Position numbers and translations under genes: made by a program. DNA of 12,209 nucleotides, taken from assembly GCA_015485035.1 (NCBI GenBank), contig WFUI01000021.1:1-12209 (forward strand), given 5' to 3'. Position 1 is the stretch's first letter. Each line of letters opens with the position of its first letter. Shown one piece after another: positions 1-7,419 of this stretch. The stretch is from Mariprofundus sp. (GTDB lineage Bacteria > Pseudomonadota > Zetaproteobacteria > Mariprofundales > Mariprofundaceae). The notes beneath the pieces are model-generated. The model worked only from the letters and a program-made list of their open reading frames with translations. It made no database searches and was not told the DNA's origin.

Positions 1-239
1 AGACAGATGCCGATATCCTCTACGGTGTGGTGGTCATCAATTTCCCGATCTCCGGTTGCATCAACCGTCAGATCAATGAGCCCGTGGCGTGCTATCTGCT
101 CCAGCATATGATCCAGAAACGGGATCGATGAATGCAGCTTTGCCCGACCGCGGCCATCCAGATTCAGACTCAGGCGGATGGATGTCTCTCTGGTGGTGCG
201 CTCGATCGATGCCGCTCGCTGTGTGGTATCAGGACTCAT
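1..239 (-). CDS. hisB: Imidazoleglycerol-phosphate dehydratase, N-terminal part (cut by window edge)
   Basis: HisB removes water from imidazole-glycerol-phosphate to give imidazole-acetol-phosphate, the sixth step of histidine synthesis, in the cytoplasm using Mn. Only the first 79 codons are present. Visible family signatures are [13 protein letters not shown] at residues 41-53 and [10 protein letters not shown] at 68-77, the second holding metal-binding histidines and the conserved Glu. The start ATG (239-237) overlaps the hisC stop as ATGA, which supports translational coupling and fixes the start. The short N-terminus leaves no room for the histidinol-phosphatase domain found in enterobacterial HisB, so this is probably the monofunctional form; that is inferred because the C-terminus is outside the window. 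Confidence 0.95.
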   Translation of the reverse strand, partial: MSPDTTQRAASIERTTRETSIRLSLNLDGRGRAKLHSSIPFLDHMLEQIARHGLIDLTVDATGDREIDDHHTVEDIGIC

Positions 240-1285
240 ATCAGAATCTCCTTCAGTGCTGTCAACACTGCGTCATTTTCGGTGCTTGTACCAATCGTAA
301 TACGCAGACAGTTGGCCAGCAGCCTGTGTGCCCCGTTCATATTCTTGACCAGAATACCATGCTGTTTCAACTGTTCGAATGCGCTGTCCGAATCAGGTAT
401 GCGAATCAGTACAAAATTGGTTTGTGACGGGAACACTTCAGCCGTGTTCATGCCTGACAGTGCAGTTATCACGCGCTCGCGCTCAGCCCGGATGTCAGCA
501 GCCTGCCGCTCGAATACATCAAAATGATCCAGCAGAAACCGTGCCGAAGCCTGGGTCAGCGCATTGATGTTATAGGGCATGCGAACCTTGTTCAGATGCG
601 CGATCGGACCGGCTTCACCGATCAGATAACCCAGCCTCAAACCGGCCCAGCCCAGTTTTGAAAAGGTGCGCAATATCATCACATTTTCGGCAATCAGATG
701 AGTGTGATCGCGCCCGGCAAACGGACCGTATGCCTCATCAATAACCAGCAAACCGTTAAAACCTTCAGCGATTTTCCGTACAGTCTCTTCCGGCCACAGA
801 TTACCGGTCGGATTATTCGGGCAGGCCAGAAATGCGACTTCCGCCTTTTCACGCCCGCAGGCCTGTAAAAAATGATCCGCATCCAGACTGAAGTCTTCGG
901 TCAGCGGCACGGTCGCTACCGACCGTTGCAGCCAGTGCGAAATCAGATCGTACATTACAAATGTCGGTGCCGGCACCACACATGTACCGGCTCTGACGGC
1001 CATAAGAATCATCTGAATGATTTCATCCGAACCGTTGCCCAGCAGAACCTGATCGGCATGGACGCCGGCACGGGCGGCAATCTGGCCGCGCAGCCCGGCC
1101 ATATCGGCATCCGGATAGCGGTTGATAGCAACACCGGACAGACATTGGCACCACTGTTCCTGCAATGTATCCGGCAACGTGAACGGATTCTCCATGGCAT
1201 CGAGCTTGATCATACCGGAGCTCTCCGGCACATGATAAGCCGACAACGCTTTAATATCGCTGCGTATCATATCTGATTGATCCAT
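236..1285 (-). CDS. hisC: Histidinol-phosphate aminotransferase
   Basis: A PLP-dependent fold-type I aminotransferase that converts imidazole-acetol-phosphate plus glutamate to histidinol-phosphate. The 349-residue product is of normal family length. Visible motifs: LGNGSDEII (82-90, phosphate/PLP contact), CPNNPTG (155-161), VIDEAY (181-186, Asp183 to the pyridine nitrogen), [15 protein letters not shown] (206-220) with Lys210 as the PLP Schiff-base lysine and Arg217, and LRITIG (327-332) with the substrate-carboxylate Arg328. It lies 142 nt after hisD and overlaps hisB by 4 nt. The start is ambiguous: a 15-bp tandem duplication repeats the start region, so ATG at 1285 or at 1270 (Met6) have the same upstream context. 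The ribosome binding site is weak at both. Confidence 0.97.
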   Translation of the reverse strand: MDQSDMIRSDIKALSAYHVPESSGMIKLDAMENPFTLPDTLQEQWCQCLSGVAINRYPDADMAGLRGQIAARAGVHADQVLLGNGSDEIIQMILMAVRAGTCVVPAPTFVMYDLISHWLQRSVATVPLTEDFSLDADHFLQACGREKAEVAFLACPNNPTGNLWPEETVRKIAEGFNGLLVIDEAYGPFAGRDHTHLIAENVMILRTFSKLGWAGLRLGYLIGEAGPIAHLNKVRMPYNINALTQASARFLLDHFDVFERQAADIRAERERVITALSGMNTAEVFPSQTNFVLIRIPDSDSAFEQLKQHGILVKNMNGAHRLLANCLRITIGTSTENDAVLTALKEILI

Positions 1286-1297
1286 ATCTGATTGATC
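1268..1297. repeat. 15-bp tandem duplication spanning the hisC start codon
   Basis: Two perfect back-to-back copies of catatctgattgatc occupy 1268-1282 and 1283-1297. On the hisC strand each copy reads GATCAATCAGATATG, so the duplication repeats the ATG together with the 12 nt before it. As 15 is a multiple of three the frame is kept and the protein gains five residues (MDQSD) if the upstream ATG is used. Confidence 0.95.
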
Positions 1298-1360
1298 CGT
1301 TCGGGGGCACCCCTCCCCTCACGTGTCAACGCTGCGCAAAAATCTGGTTTTGTTTCGCTT

Positions 1361-1383
1361 GCGGGTTCGCTTCGTTCATCCGC
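1361..1383. repeat. REP-like imperfect palindrome between hisD and hisC
   Basis: gcgggttcgcttcgttcatc followed by cgc forms an imperfect stem (GCGGGT against ATCCGC with one wobble) around a loop. It resembles the short GC-rich palindromic repeats dispersed between genes in many proteobacteria. Only one copy is in the window, so dispersal elsewhere in the genome is an assumption. It lies inside the his operon and could act as an mRNA stem that protects the upstream message or lowers downstream expression. Confidence 0.4.
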
Positions 1384-1396
1384 CGCACATCCGGTT

Positions 1397-1435
1397 AGGG
1401 CATTGCCCTGAAAACAGCTGTGTATCATCAGCTGT
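1397..1435 (-). other. Two tandem hairpins at the 3' end of hisD
   Basis: On the minus strand the first stem has arms ACAGCTG/CAGCTGT (1435-1429 and 1420-1414, 8-nt loop) and overlaps the hisD stop codon at 1430-1428. Four T follow, then a second stem AGGGC/GCCCT (1409-1397) with a 3-nt loop. The T run is short, so full termination is unlikely. An intra-operon attenuating or mRNA-stabilising structure is the better guess. Confidence 0.4.
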
Positions 1436-2729
1436 CACCTTTCAAACGCAGTTCCAGCGTCAGGGCATGGGCCTGCAGACCTTCACGGTGAGCCAGATGC
1501 GCTGCCGCAGGGCCGATTTCCTCAACCGCCTCACGCGTGGCCCGGATCAGGCTGCTGCGCTTCTGGAAATCGTATACACCCAGCGGGCTTGAAAAACGCG
1601 CTGTCCGATTGGTCGGCAGGACATGATTGGGCCCGGCGATATAATCGCCCAGCGCTTCCGGTACAAAATGACCGATAAAGATTGCCCCGGCATGCCTGAT
1701 GGCCGGCAAAATATCATCCGGATTTTCCAGTGCCAGTTCGAGATGTTCCGGAGCAATTACATTGACCACATCAGCAGCTTCCTGCCAGTCGGCGACATGA
1801 ATCAGCGCACCATGCGTTTCAACCGATGCACGTGCAATTTCCGCGCGCGGCAATACGGCCAGATGCGCCTCGATCGAGGCTGCCACCTGATCCAGCAGAT
1901 GTTTATCGGTGGAAATCAGAATGCTCTGGGCCGCCTCATCATGTTCGGCCTGCGACAGGAAGTCGGCTGCGATCCAGCTCGGGTTACCGCCATCGGCCAC
2001 CACAACAATTTCAGACGGTCCGGCAATCATATCGATGCCGCAGGTACCGAATACCTGCCGCTTGGCCGCAGCCACAAACTTGTTGCCCGGCCCGACAATT
2101 TTATCCACTGCCGGAATCGTTTCGGTGCCGTAGGCCAGTGCCGCCACAGCCTGCGCCCCGCCCACAGCAAAACCGCGCTGCACACCGGATACGTGGGCCG
2201 CAGCCAGTACCAGCTCATTTATTTCACCACCGGGCGTCGGTACCACCATGACAATCTCTTGCACACCGGCCACCTGCGCCGGCACGGCATTCATCAATAC
2301 CGAAGACGGATAGGCCGCCTTGCCACCGGGCACATACAGACCCACCCGATCCAGCGGTGTGATACGCTGCCCCAGTGTCATACCGATATCGTCGGTATAT
2401 TCCCAGTCATCCTGGTGCTGGTGTTCGTGGTAGGCGCGAATACGATCAGCCGCCAGTTGCAACGAATCCCGATCCATTTCGGAAACATTGTTCCATGCTT
2501 CCAGCATACGTTCGGGGGTGATTTCAATCGTTCCCCCGGTACAGGCCCAGCCGTCAAAACGTTCGGTATATTCACACAGCGCCGCATTGCCGCGTGTTTT
2601 CACATCAGCGAGTATGCCGGCCACCAGACTCTGCACATCAACGCCGGTATCGGCCTCGCGTGACAGCAATGCATCGAGTTTATCGGCAAAGCCGCTCTGT
2701 TGTGAATCCAGTCGTAGAATCTTGCTCAT
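1428..2729 (-). CDS. hisD: Histidinol dehydrogenase
   Basis: A zinc-dependent NAD enzyme that oxidises histidinol twice, through histidinal, to histidine, the last two steps of the pathway. The 433 residues match the family length. Visible features: the nucleotide/substrate core [19 protein letters not shown] (129-147), the [13 protein letters not shown] signature (211-223), GPSEI (237-241), [11 protein letters not shown] (259-269), the catalytic pair Glu328-His329 in IAPEHLE, and the expected zinc ligands Gln260, His263, Asp362 and His421 by correspondence with the E. coli enzyme. The start ATG 2729-2727 gives the usual short N-terminus; upstream GCGGGAAAA is only a weak ribosome binding site. 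It follows hisG after a 113-nt gap holding an inverted repeat. Confidence 0.97.
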   Translation of the reverse strand: MSKILRLDSQQSGFADKLDALLSREADTGVDVQSLVAGILADVKTRGNAALCEYTERFDGWACTGGTIEITPERMLEAWNNVSEMDRDSLQLAADRIRAYHEHQHQDDWEYTDDIGMTLGQRITPLDRVGLYVPGGKAAYPSSVLMNAVPAQVAGVQEIVMVVPTPGGEINELVLAAAHVSGVQRGFAVGGAQAVAALAYGTETIPAVDKIVGPGNKFVAAAKRQVFGTCGIDMIAGPSEIVVVADGGNPSWIAADFLSQAEHDEAAQSILISTDKHLLDQVAASIEAHLAVLPRAEIARASVETHGALIHVADWQEAADVVNVIAPEHLELALENPDDILPAIRHAGAIFIGHFVPEALGDYIAGPNHVLPTNRTARFSSPLGVYDFQKRSSLIRATREAVEEIGPAAAHLAHREGLQAHALTLELRLKGDS

Positions 2730-2756
2730 GATATTTTCCCGCTTTTTAATCGTTTA

Positions 2757-2826
2757 CCACAGAGAATCCGGAGAAAAAAATATAAAATTCGGCCATATTT
2801 CGATTCTTTCTCCGGCTACTTCGTGG
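2757..2826. repeat. Intercistronic inverted repeat between hisG and hisD
   Basis: Perfect 9-bp arms CCGGAGAAA (2768-2776) and TTTCTCCGG (2807-2815) enclose an AT-rich 30-nt loop. The pairing continues imperfectly outward to CCAC (2757-2760) and GTGG (2823-2826). The outer sequences, accacagag and a form of accacgaag, look like the accacagag/accacgaag type of short intergenic repeat seen in many bacteria. Transcribed in the his operon, it would form a long stem between the hisG and hisD cistrons. Its effect is unknown. Confidence 0.6.
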
Positions 2827-2842
2827 TCATTGTTTTTAAATG

Positions 2843-3520
2843 TTATTTACCGTTTTTCCCGACAGCCTGTCGCAAACGCTCAATCATCGGCTGAATCTGC
2901 TGCCTGCGCGTGGCAAAGCTGGCCGGATTGGCAATCAAACGGCTGGAAATATCGAACAGCGTTGTCTCTTCAATCAGACCATTGGCTTTCAATGTGCCTC
3001 CGGTTTCGACCAGATCAACAATGCGCTCGGCCATTCCCACCAGCGGTGCCAGTTCCATCGAACCGTACAGATGAATAATCTCGGCCTGTACACCCTGAGA
3101 CAGAAAATACTCCGTCGCCAGATGATCATACTTGGTAGCCACGCGGATACGACTACCGCGCTCTGGCGGACCGGCATTGACCAGTGCCTCCGGCCCGCAC
3201 ACACACAGCCGGCAACGGCCGATATTCAGATCCAGAGGTTCATACACACGGGGTCGATACTCCAGCAGCGAATCACGCCCTGCGATACCGAGATCGGCAG
3301 CGCCCTGCTCGACATAGGTGCAAACATCGGCAGCCCGGATAATCAGGAACCGGATCTCCTGCCCATCCATATCACCGTTCACCATAAGCTTGCGTGTTTT
3401 CTGTACATCTTCAGCCGGATTCAGGCCTGCAGCAGCCAGCAATGGCAGTGTCTGATCCAGAAGCCGTCCTTTGGACAGGGCAATGGTTAACGGTTTTGAA
3501 TCACGGCCGAGTTCAGGCAT
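2843..3520 (-). CDS. hisG: ATP phosphoribosyltransferase, short form
   Basis: HisG condenses ATP with PRPP to give phosphoribosyl-ATP, the committed and usually feedback-regulated step of histidine synthesis. The 225-residue product has the ALSKGRLLD start (14-22), AGRDSLLEY (80-88), and the PRPP-binding signature at 156-177 ([22 protein letters not shown], given in two parts: [11 protein letters not shown] and [11 protein letters not shown]). It ends soon after the catalytic core and lacks the about 80-residue ACT-like regulatory domain of long HisG, so it is a HisGS type. That class normally needs the HisRS-like partner HisZ for activity and histidine inhibition; no hisZ is in the window. 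The start ATG 3520-3518 lies inside murA with an 8-nt overlap, which implies translational coupling. Confidence 0.97.
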   Translation of the reverse strand: MPELGRDSKPLTIALSKGRLLDQTLPLLAAAGLNPAEDVQKTRKLMVNGDMDGQEIRFLIIRAADVCTYVEQGAADLGIAGRDSLLEYRPRVYEPLDLNIGRCRLCVCGPEALVNAGPPERGSRIRVATKYDHLATEYFLSQGVQAEIIHLYGSMELAPLVGMAERIVDLVETGGTLKANGLIEETTLFDISSRLIANPASFATRRQQIQPMIERLRQAVGKNGK

Positions 3521-4808
3521 TCAGTTGTGCTCCCTTCATCCAGTTTTCACTGATACTGTGTCGTTCAATCCGGGCACCAAGCTTACCCAGCTTTTCTTCA
3601 ATGCGCTCGTAACCGCGATCAATGTGGTAAACACGCGATACGGTCGTTTCACCTTCCGCGGCAAGGCCTGCCAGCACCAGCGAAGCCGATGCACGCAAAT
3701 CGGTCGCCATCACCGGCGCACCGGAAATACGCTCACAGCCATGTACCACCGCCGTATTGCCATCCAGACTGATGTCCGCCCCCATGCGGGCCAGTTCCTG
3801 CACATGCATAAAACGATTCTCAAAAATGGTTTCCCGGACCACACTGGTACCTTCGGCCAGCGTCATCATGGCCATAAACTGGGCCTGCAGATCAGTCGGG
3901 AAGCCCGGGTGCGGCAGTGTATGTATATCCACGGCCTTTAAGCGCCCCTGTGCCTTGCAACGCACAAAATCCGGTCCGCATTCAACCATTGCACCCGTAT
4001 CTTTTACTCTGGCCAGAAAGGCTTCAAGCGCATGCGGATCGACATTCGTCACAGTCACATCACCACCGGTAATCAGACCCGCGGCCAGATAGGTGGCCGT
4101 TTCAATCCGGTCGGCAATGGTCGTCATCTCACCGGCTTCCAGTCGTTCCACGCCCTGAATCACAATGCGATTCGTGCCATCGCCTTCAATATCGGCGCCA
4201 AGGCCACGTAATGATTCGGCCAGATTGACAATCTCCGGTTCCCGGGCCGCGTTATCCAGAACAGTCGTGCCTTTTGCCAGCACGGCAGCCATCATCAGAT
4301 TCTCTGTACCGGTGACCGTGACCTGATCAAACGAGATAACGGCCCCCGTCAATCCTTTGTCAGCCCGGGCTACAATATCACCCTGTTCCACTTCAATGCT
4401 TGCGCCCATCGCTTCCAGGCCTTTCAGATGCATATCAATCGGCCGGGCACCGATAGCACAACCGCCGGGCAAACTCACCCGGGCCTGACCGAAACGGGCC
4501 AGTAACGGGCCCAGTACCAGCGAAGAGGCACGCATGGTCTTCACCAGTTCATACGGTGCCTCGGATTTACTGGCCGGACGCGTATCCACATGCAAACAAT
4601 GCTGATCATCATATTCAACATCCGCCCCCTGCCATGCCAGCAGTGTCATCATCGTTGAAATATCGCGCAAATGCGGAATGCGACGGTAAGTCACGGGGCC
4701 ATCAACCAGAATAGCCGCTGCGAGCAGCGGCAGGGCCGCATTTTTCGCGCCACTGGCTTCAATACTGCCGGATAACGGCACGCCGCCCTGAATGATAATT
4801 TTATCCAT
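3513..4808 (-). CDS. murA: UDP-N-acetylglucosamine 1-carboxyvinyltransferase
   Basis: MurA transfers enolpyruvate from PEP to UDP-GlcNAc, the first committed step of peptidoglycan synthesis, in the cytoplasm. The 431 residues match the family closely. Visible catalytic features: Lys22-Asn23 in GAKNAALPL, the PEP-binding Cys117 in [13 protein letters not shown] (the residue alkylated by fosfomycin, so a Cys-type and predicted sensitive enzyme), Asp306 in [12 protein letters not shown], Arg372 in TDLRAS and Arg398 in [11 protein letters not shown]. The start ATG 4808-4806 is preceded by GCAGG at suitable spacing. It heads the operon and its stop overlaps the hisG start. The murA-hisG-hisD-hisC order is known from beta- and gammaproteobacteria. 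No clear promoter was found in the 4809-4936 gap. Confidence 0.98.
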   Translation of the reverse strand: MDKIIIQGGVPLSGSIEASGAKNAALPLLAAAILVDGPVTYRRIPHLRDISTMMTLLAWQGADVEYDDQHCLHVDTRPASKSEAPYELVKTMRASSLVLGPLLARFGQARVSLPGGCAIGARPIDMHLKGLEAMGASIEVEQGDIVARADKGLTGAVISFDQVTVTGTENLMMAAVLAKGTTVLDNAAREPEIVNLAESLRGLGADIEGDGTNRIVIQGVERLEAGEMTTIADRIETATYLAAGLITGGDVTVTNVDPHALEAFLARVKDTGAMVECGPDFVRCKAQGRLKAVDIHTLPHPGFPTDLQAQFMAMMTLAEGTSVVRETIFENRFMHVQELARMGADISLDGNTAVVHGCERISGAPVMATDLRASASLVLAGLAAEGETTVSRVYHIDRGYERIEEKLGKLGARIERHSISENWMKGAQLNA

Positions 4809-4919
4809 AGTTTACCTGCCGCATTTTTTGCCAAAGAAGAGCCGCGAACGCTAACGGTTGAAAGCTGGCCGAACAATGCCTTGTGACTTATCGAAAAAAT
4901 ACCAATCAGGGCTATGTCT

Positions 4920-4936
4920 AACCGCCGCCGGCGGTT
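4920..4936. repeat. GC-rich inverted repeat directly before thrB
   Basis: Arms AACCGCC (4920-4926) and GGCGGTT (4930-4936) flank a GCC loop, a perfect 7-bp hairpin in the murA/thrB divergent gap. It ends one base before an ATG at 4937 and 12 nt before the preferred thrB start at 4949, so it would lie in the thrB leader RNA, or could be an operator for either divergent gene. Its right arm GGCGG is the only ribosome-binding-site-like purine stretch near the start and would be hidden in the stem. Confidence 0.6.
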
Positions 4937-4948
4937 ATGTTTCGCACC

Positions 4949-5905
4949 ATGTCTGTCTATACCGAGCTTACACACGCTGATATCAGCGCCATCCTTGCTG
5001 ATTACAGCCTTGGCACCCTCTCTGCTTTTGAAGGTATTGCCGCCGGCATTGAAAACAGCAACTTTTTTATTCACACACAGGGTGAAGATGCCGGACGCTA
5101 TGTGCTGACGGTTTTTGAGCGCATGGATGCATCAGAGCTGCCGTATTTCATGCATCTGATGAAACATCTGGCCGCCAATGGACTGGCCTGTCCTGATGTC
5201 ATGCAGCGCAGGGACGGCTCATTGCTGTTCGAGGTTCAGGGCAAACAGGGCTGTATCGTCTCATGCCTGCCGGGAAAAATACTGGATACACTTACTGAAA
5301 CCCAGCTCACCGCTTCCGGACGGGCTCTGGCCCGGCTGCACCTGGCCGGTGCTGATTTTGAAACACGCCGAAGCAACCCGACCGGAACCATCTGGCTGGC
5401 GGAGAAAATTGACGCGGTGCTGGATAAAACAGCCGATATATACGGGCATGATGCCGCCGACCTGTTGTCTGATGAACTGGACTTCCAGCAATCCTGCGCC
5501 TGGGATTCATTGCCCTCCGGCGTTATTCACGGCGATCTGTTTGTTGATAATATCCTGTTCGAGGGTGATCAGGTATCCGGCATCATCGATTTCTACTATG
5601 CCCATGATGCTGCCTATGTCATGGATATTGCCATATCGATCAATGCACAGGCCATCCTGCTGACAGATCAGGATCAGTCCAGAACCGGAGCCTTTCTGAA
5701 TGGTTACGAATCGGTGCGTCCACTGGAGGAAGACGAGCATGCGGCATTGCCGTTACTGCTCAGACTGGCGGCACTGCGTTTCTGGGTCTCGCGCCTGTAC
5801 GATGCCCTTTTCCCGCGTGGCGGTGCCATAACGCAAACCAAGGATCCGGAAGAATATCGCAAAAAACTGCTGCTGCACCGGCATGGCATGCCAATGCCCC
5901 GGTAA
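4949..5905 (+). CDS. thrB: Homoserine kinase, APH-fold ThrB type
   Basis: Phosphorylates homoserine to O-phosphohomoserine with ATP, the step before threonine synthase. This is the aminoglycoside-phosphotransferase-like class found in Pseudomonas, Neisseria and relatives, not the GHMP class of E. coli. Starting at the second ATG the protein is 318 residues and opens with MSVYTELTH, the usual N-terminus of the family; the in-frame ATG at 4937 would add only MFRT. Features: FEGIAAGIENSNFFI (27-41), catalytic loop HGDLFVDN (194-201) with Asp196 and Asn201, metal-binding IDF at 213-215 (Asp214), and a C-terminal helical part with LRFWVSRLYD (277-286). It is divergent from murA. Its TAA abuts the stop of the convergent M23 gene with no base between. 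Confidence 0.95.
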   Translation: MSVYTELTHADISAILADYSLGTLSAFEGIAAGIENSNFFIHTQGEDAGRYVLTVFERMDASELPYFMHLMKHLAANGLACPDVMQRRDGSLLFEVQGKQGCIVSCLPGKILDTLTETQLTASGRALARLHLAGADFETRRSNPTGTIWLAEKIDAVLDKTADIYGHDAADLLSDELDFQQSCAWDSLPSGVIHGDLFVDNILFEGDQVSGIIDFYYAHDAAYVMDIAISINAQAILLTDQDQSRTGAFLNGYESVRPLEEDEHAALPLLLRLAALRFWVSRLYDALFPRGGAITQTKDPEEYRKKLLLHRHGMPMPR

Positions 5906-6787
5906 TCAGCTGCGTGGCAGGAATGTGCCGGGATTGACCAGCTTGCCGTAACGACTGACTTCATAATGCAGGTGTGGTCCGGTTGAATGCCCGGTCGATC
6001 CGATCCGGCCAAGCTCCTGATCGTCATTCACAACATCTCCGACCTTGACTGTCAGGCTGGACATATGGGCATAACGCGTTTTATATCCGTAGCCATGTTC
6101 GACGTCGACCACATAGCCGAAGTCTTCCATTTTGTCGGCAAAGGTAACTACACCGCGACTGGCAGCTCTGACCGGAGCCCCATAGTGATTGGCAATATCC
6201 ACCCCATAATGATAAGCCGCTGCACCGGTAAACGGATCAATACGTGGCCCAAAATGTGAACTGATCCATCCACCTTCTGTCGGCCAGTCATGTGGACGGG
6301 CCTTGTCCAGCGTTTGTTGCTTTTCCATCAGGTAATCGACAGAAGCCAGTTGTACATCCAGTTGTTTCAAGCGTTCATCTATCGCGGACAGCTGGTTATC
6401 CAGAACAGCTTCAGCATCAAGAACCACGGGCAGCTGCGAACGATGCCCGCCAAAAGCCGGCTTCAGACCAAAATCAAATTCCGATTTATCCAGTGCTGCA
6501 ACATCTACCAGACGGGCGCCCAATGCATCCAGCCGACTCATGCGGGCCTGCATCTGGCCCACTGTGCGGGCATATACTGCCAGTTTATCCTGTTCTGCCT
6601 GCAGCTGGCGATTCAAATCTGCGAGATGCGACTGTTCAGTCATATGGCTATACGCCAGCTCTGCTCTGGTTTGCTTCAATAGTGCAGAAAGATGCTCACT
6701 CTGATAAACACTGTAAGTACCCCATATACCAAAGACAGTCAGCCCGGCGACCAGAAAAATACCGGTCGCAAACAGTTTGTGATTCAT
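5906..6787 (-). CDS. Membrane-anchored M23 (LytM) peptidoglycan endopeptidase
   Basis: A murein endopeptidase of the LytM/MepM/NlpD group, predicted to sit in the inner membrane facing the periplasm and cut peptide cross-links. With the ATG at 6787 the protein is 293 residues: a short charged start and hydrophobic segment at about 7-28 (LFATGIFLVAGLTVFGIW), a probable coiled coil at about 30-165 and a C-terminal M23 domain at about 172-290. All zinc-site residues are present: His193 and Asp197 (HYGVD), His241 (YAHMS), His272 and His274 (HLHYE), so it looks active rather than an EnvC/NlpD-type activator. The frame stays open to an ATG at 6994, but the segment before 6787 is unlike a signal sequence and overlaps the promoter of the divergent operon, so the later start is preferred; GGGAG lies upstream of it. 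The partner or regulator is unknown. Confidence 0.9.
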   Translation of the reverse strand: MNHKLFATGIFLVAGLTVFGIWGTYSVYQSEHLSALLKQTRAELAYSHMTEQSHLADLNRQLQAEQDKLAVYARTVGQMQARMSRLDALGARLVDVAALDKSEFDFGLKPAFGGHRSQLPVVLDAEAVLDNQLSAIDERLKQLDVQLASVDYLMEKQQTLDKARPHDWPTEGGWISSHFGPRIDPFTGAAAYHYGVDIANHYGAPVRAASRGVVTFADKMEDFGYVVDVEHGYGYKTRYAHMSSLTVKVGDVVNDDQELGRIGSTGHSTGPHLHYEVSRYGKLVNPGTFLPRS

Positions 6788-6929
6788 TTCCAGACCAACT
6801 CTCCCGCATGACGTGGATACAGATATCTTCTTGTTCACCTGCTCAAGCCTCCATGGCAAAAATAATCGTTTAAAATACAGCGGTCTTTCTGTAACCCCCC
6901 TCACATCAATCAAGCGTTTCAAGCCTTCA

Positions 6930-6957
6930 TTGACGGGACCCTGCAAGGTTTTATGCT
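6930..6957 (+). promoter_or_regulatory. Sigma70-like promoter for the orf148-hemA-prfA operon
   Basis: TTGACG (6930-6935), a 16-nt spacer and TATGCT (6952-6957) form a good -35/-10 pair. The predicted transcription start is at about 6963-6965, which coincides with the ATG at 6964. That means either a leaderless message or translation from a later ATG. No other pair of similar quality was seen in the M23/orf148 gap. Confidence 0.55.
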
Positions 6958-6962
6958 TGCAG
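6941..6962. promoter_or_regulatory. Operator-like palindrome over the -10 element
   Basis: A perfect 7-bp inverted repeat, CTGCAAG (6941-6947) and CTTGCAG (6956-6962), flanks 8 nt and covers the candidate -10 hexamer. A second palindrome, TTGCA-gca-TGCAA (6957-6969), overlaps it and the ATG. The position between -23 and +1 is that expected of a repressor site. It lies upstream of hemA, so it may control haem synthesis; the regulator is not identified. Confidence 0.4.
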
Positions 6963-6963
6963 C

Positions 6964-7410
6964 ATGCAAAACACTTACCCACCGTTACAGACACTTTCCA
7001 TTCAGCGACATTGCATGCAGGAACTGCTTCACGATGCCATCTCCGGAAGGCAACCCTGCTGTCAGGGGTTGCTTGCGGGCGGCGGCAATATGATTGAAAA
7101 ACGCCTTGCTGTCACGGAAACGTCACATAATGCTGATCATTCCATTGCGGATTTTCTCGGCCCTCACCCGTTTGCCGGCATATATATATCGACCGGGGAG
7201 GCATGTGATGCCGACTCTGAGCGAATTCGCAAGCTGACCGAACTGGTGCAAAAGATTCACGCACAGCCCCCCGCCTGCTACCTGTTACTTGAGCTGGGGC
7301 ACAAGGGCAGAGTGGATGCCCGGCTGTTTGCCGATGCCGAACTCAGCATACCGATACCACTGGATCTACAGGAAGACGGAGATCTGTACCCTGTCACTGT
7401 AAATCGCTAG
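6964..7410 (+). CDS. Hypothetical protein resembling a degenerate MPN/JAMM domain
   Basis: 148 residues, not confidently recognised. Its layout recalls the bacterial Mov34/MPN (JAMM) fold: LQTLSIQRHCMQELLHDA (8-25) like the first strand and helix, QGLLAGGGNMIEKRLAV (34-50) like the GLLxG strand pair, FAGIYISTG (70-78) where active enzymes have GxYHSHP, and a C-terminal CYLLLELGHKGRVDARLF (105-122) like the closing strands. The metal ligands are missing: the Glu before GLL and both His of HSH (Ile75, Thr77) are replaced. If the fold is right it is a catalytically dead, probably binding, domain. It has no signal peptide. The start at 6964 suits the fold but sits on the predicted transcription start; ATG at 7015 is the alternative. 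Only 9 nt separate its stop from hemA, so co-transcription is likely. Confidence 0.75.
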   Translation: MQNTYPPLQTLSIQRHCMQELLHDAISGRQPCCQGLLAGGGNMIEKRLAVTETSHNADHSIADFLGPHPFAGIYISTGEACDADSERIRKLTELVQKIHAQPPACYLLLELGHKGRVDARLFADAELSIPIPLDLQEDGDLYPVTVNR

Positions 7411-7419
7411 GTTCGCGCC

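Noticed and set aside
1623..2663. Long plus-strand open frame opposite hisD (346 codons)
   Set aside because: It is an antisense shadow of hisD, has no ribosome binding site and its translation resembles no protein, while hisD is certain.
5880..5898. Terminator hairpin at the end of thrB
   Set aside because: The imperfect GGCATGG/CCAATGCC stem lies within coding sequence and is not followed by T residues.
6903..6919. FNR-type box upstream of hemA
   Set aside because: The ATCAA half is present but the partner half (CTCAC) does not match TTGAT.
6788..6994. Longer start for the M23 peptidase at ATG 6994
   Set aside because: It would place 69 non-signal-like residues before the membrane segment and run through the promoter and start of the divergent operon. 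ATG 6787 gives a normal anchor sequence.
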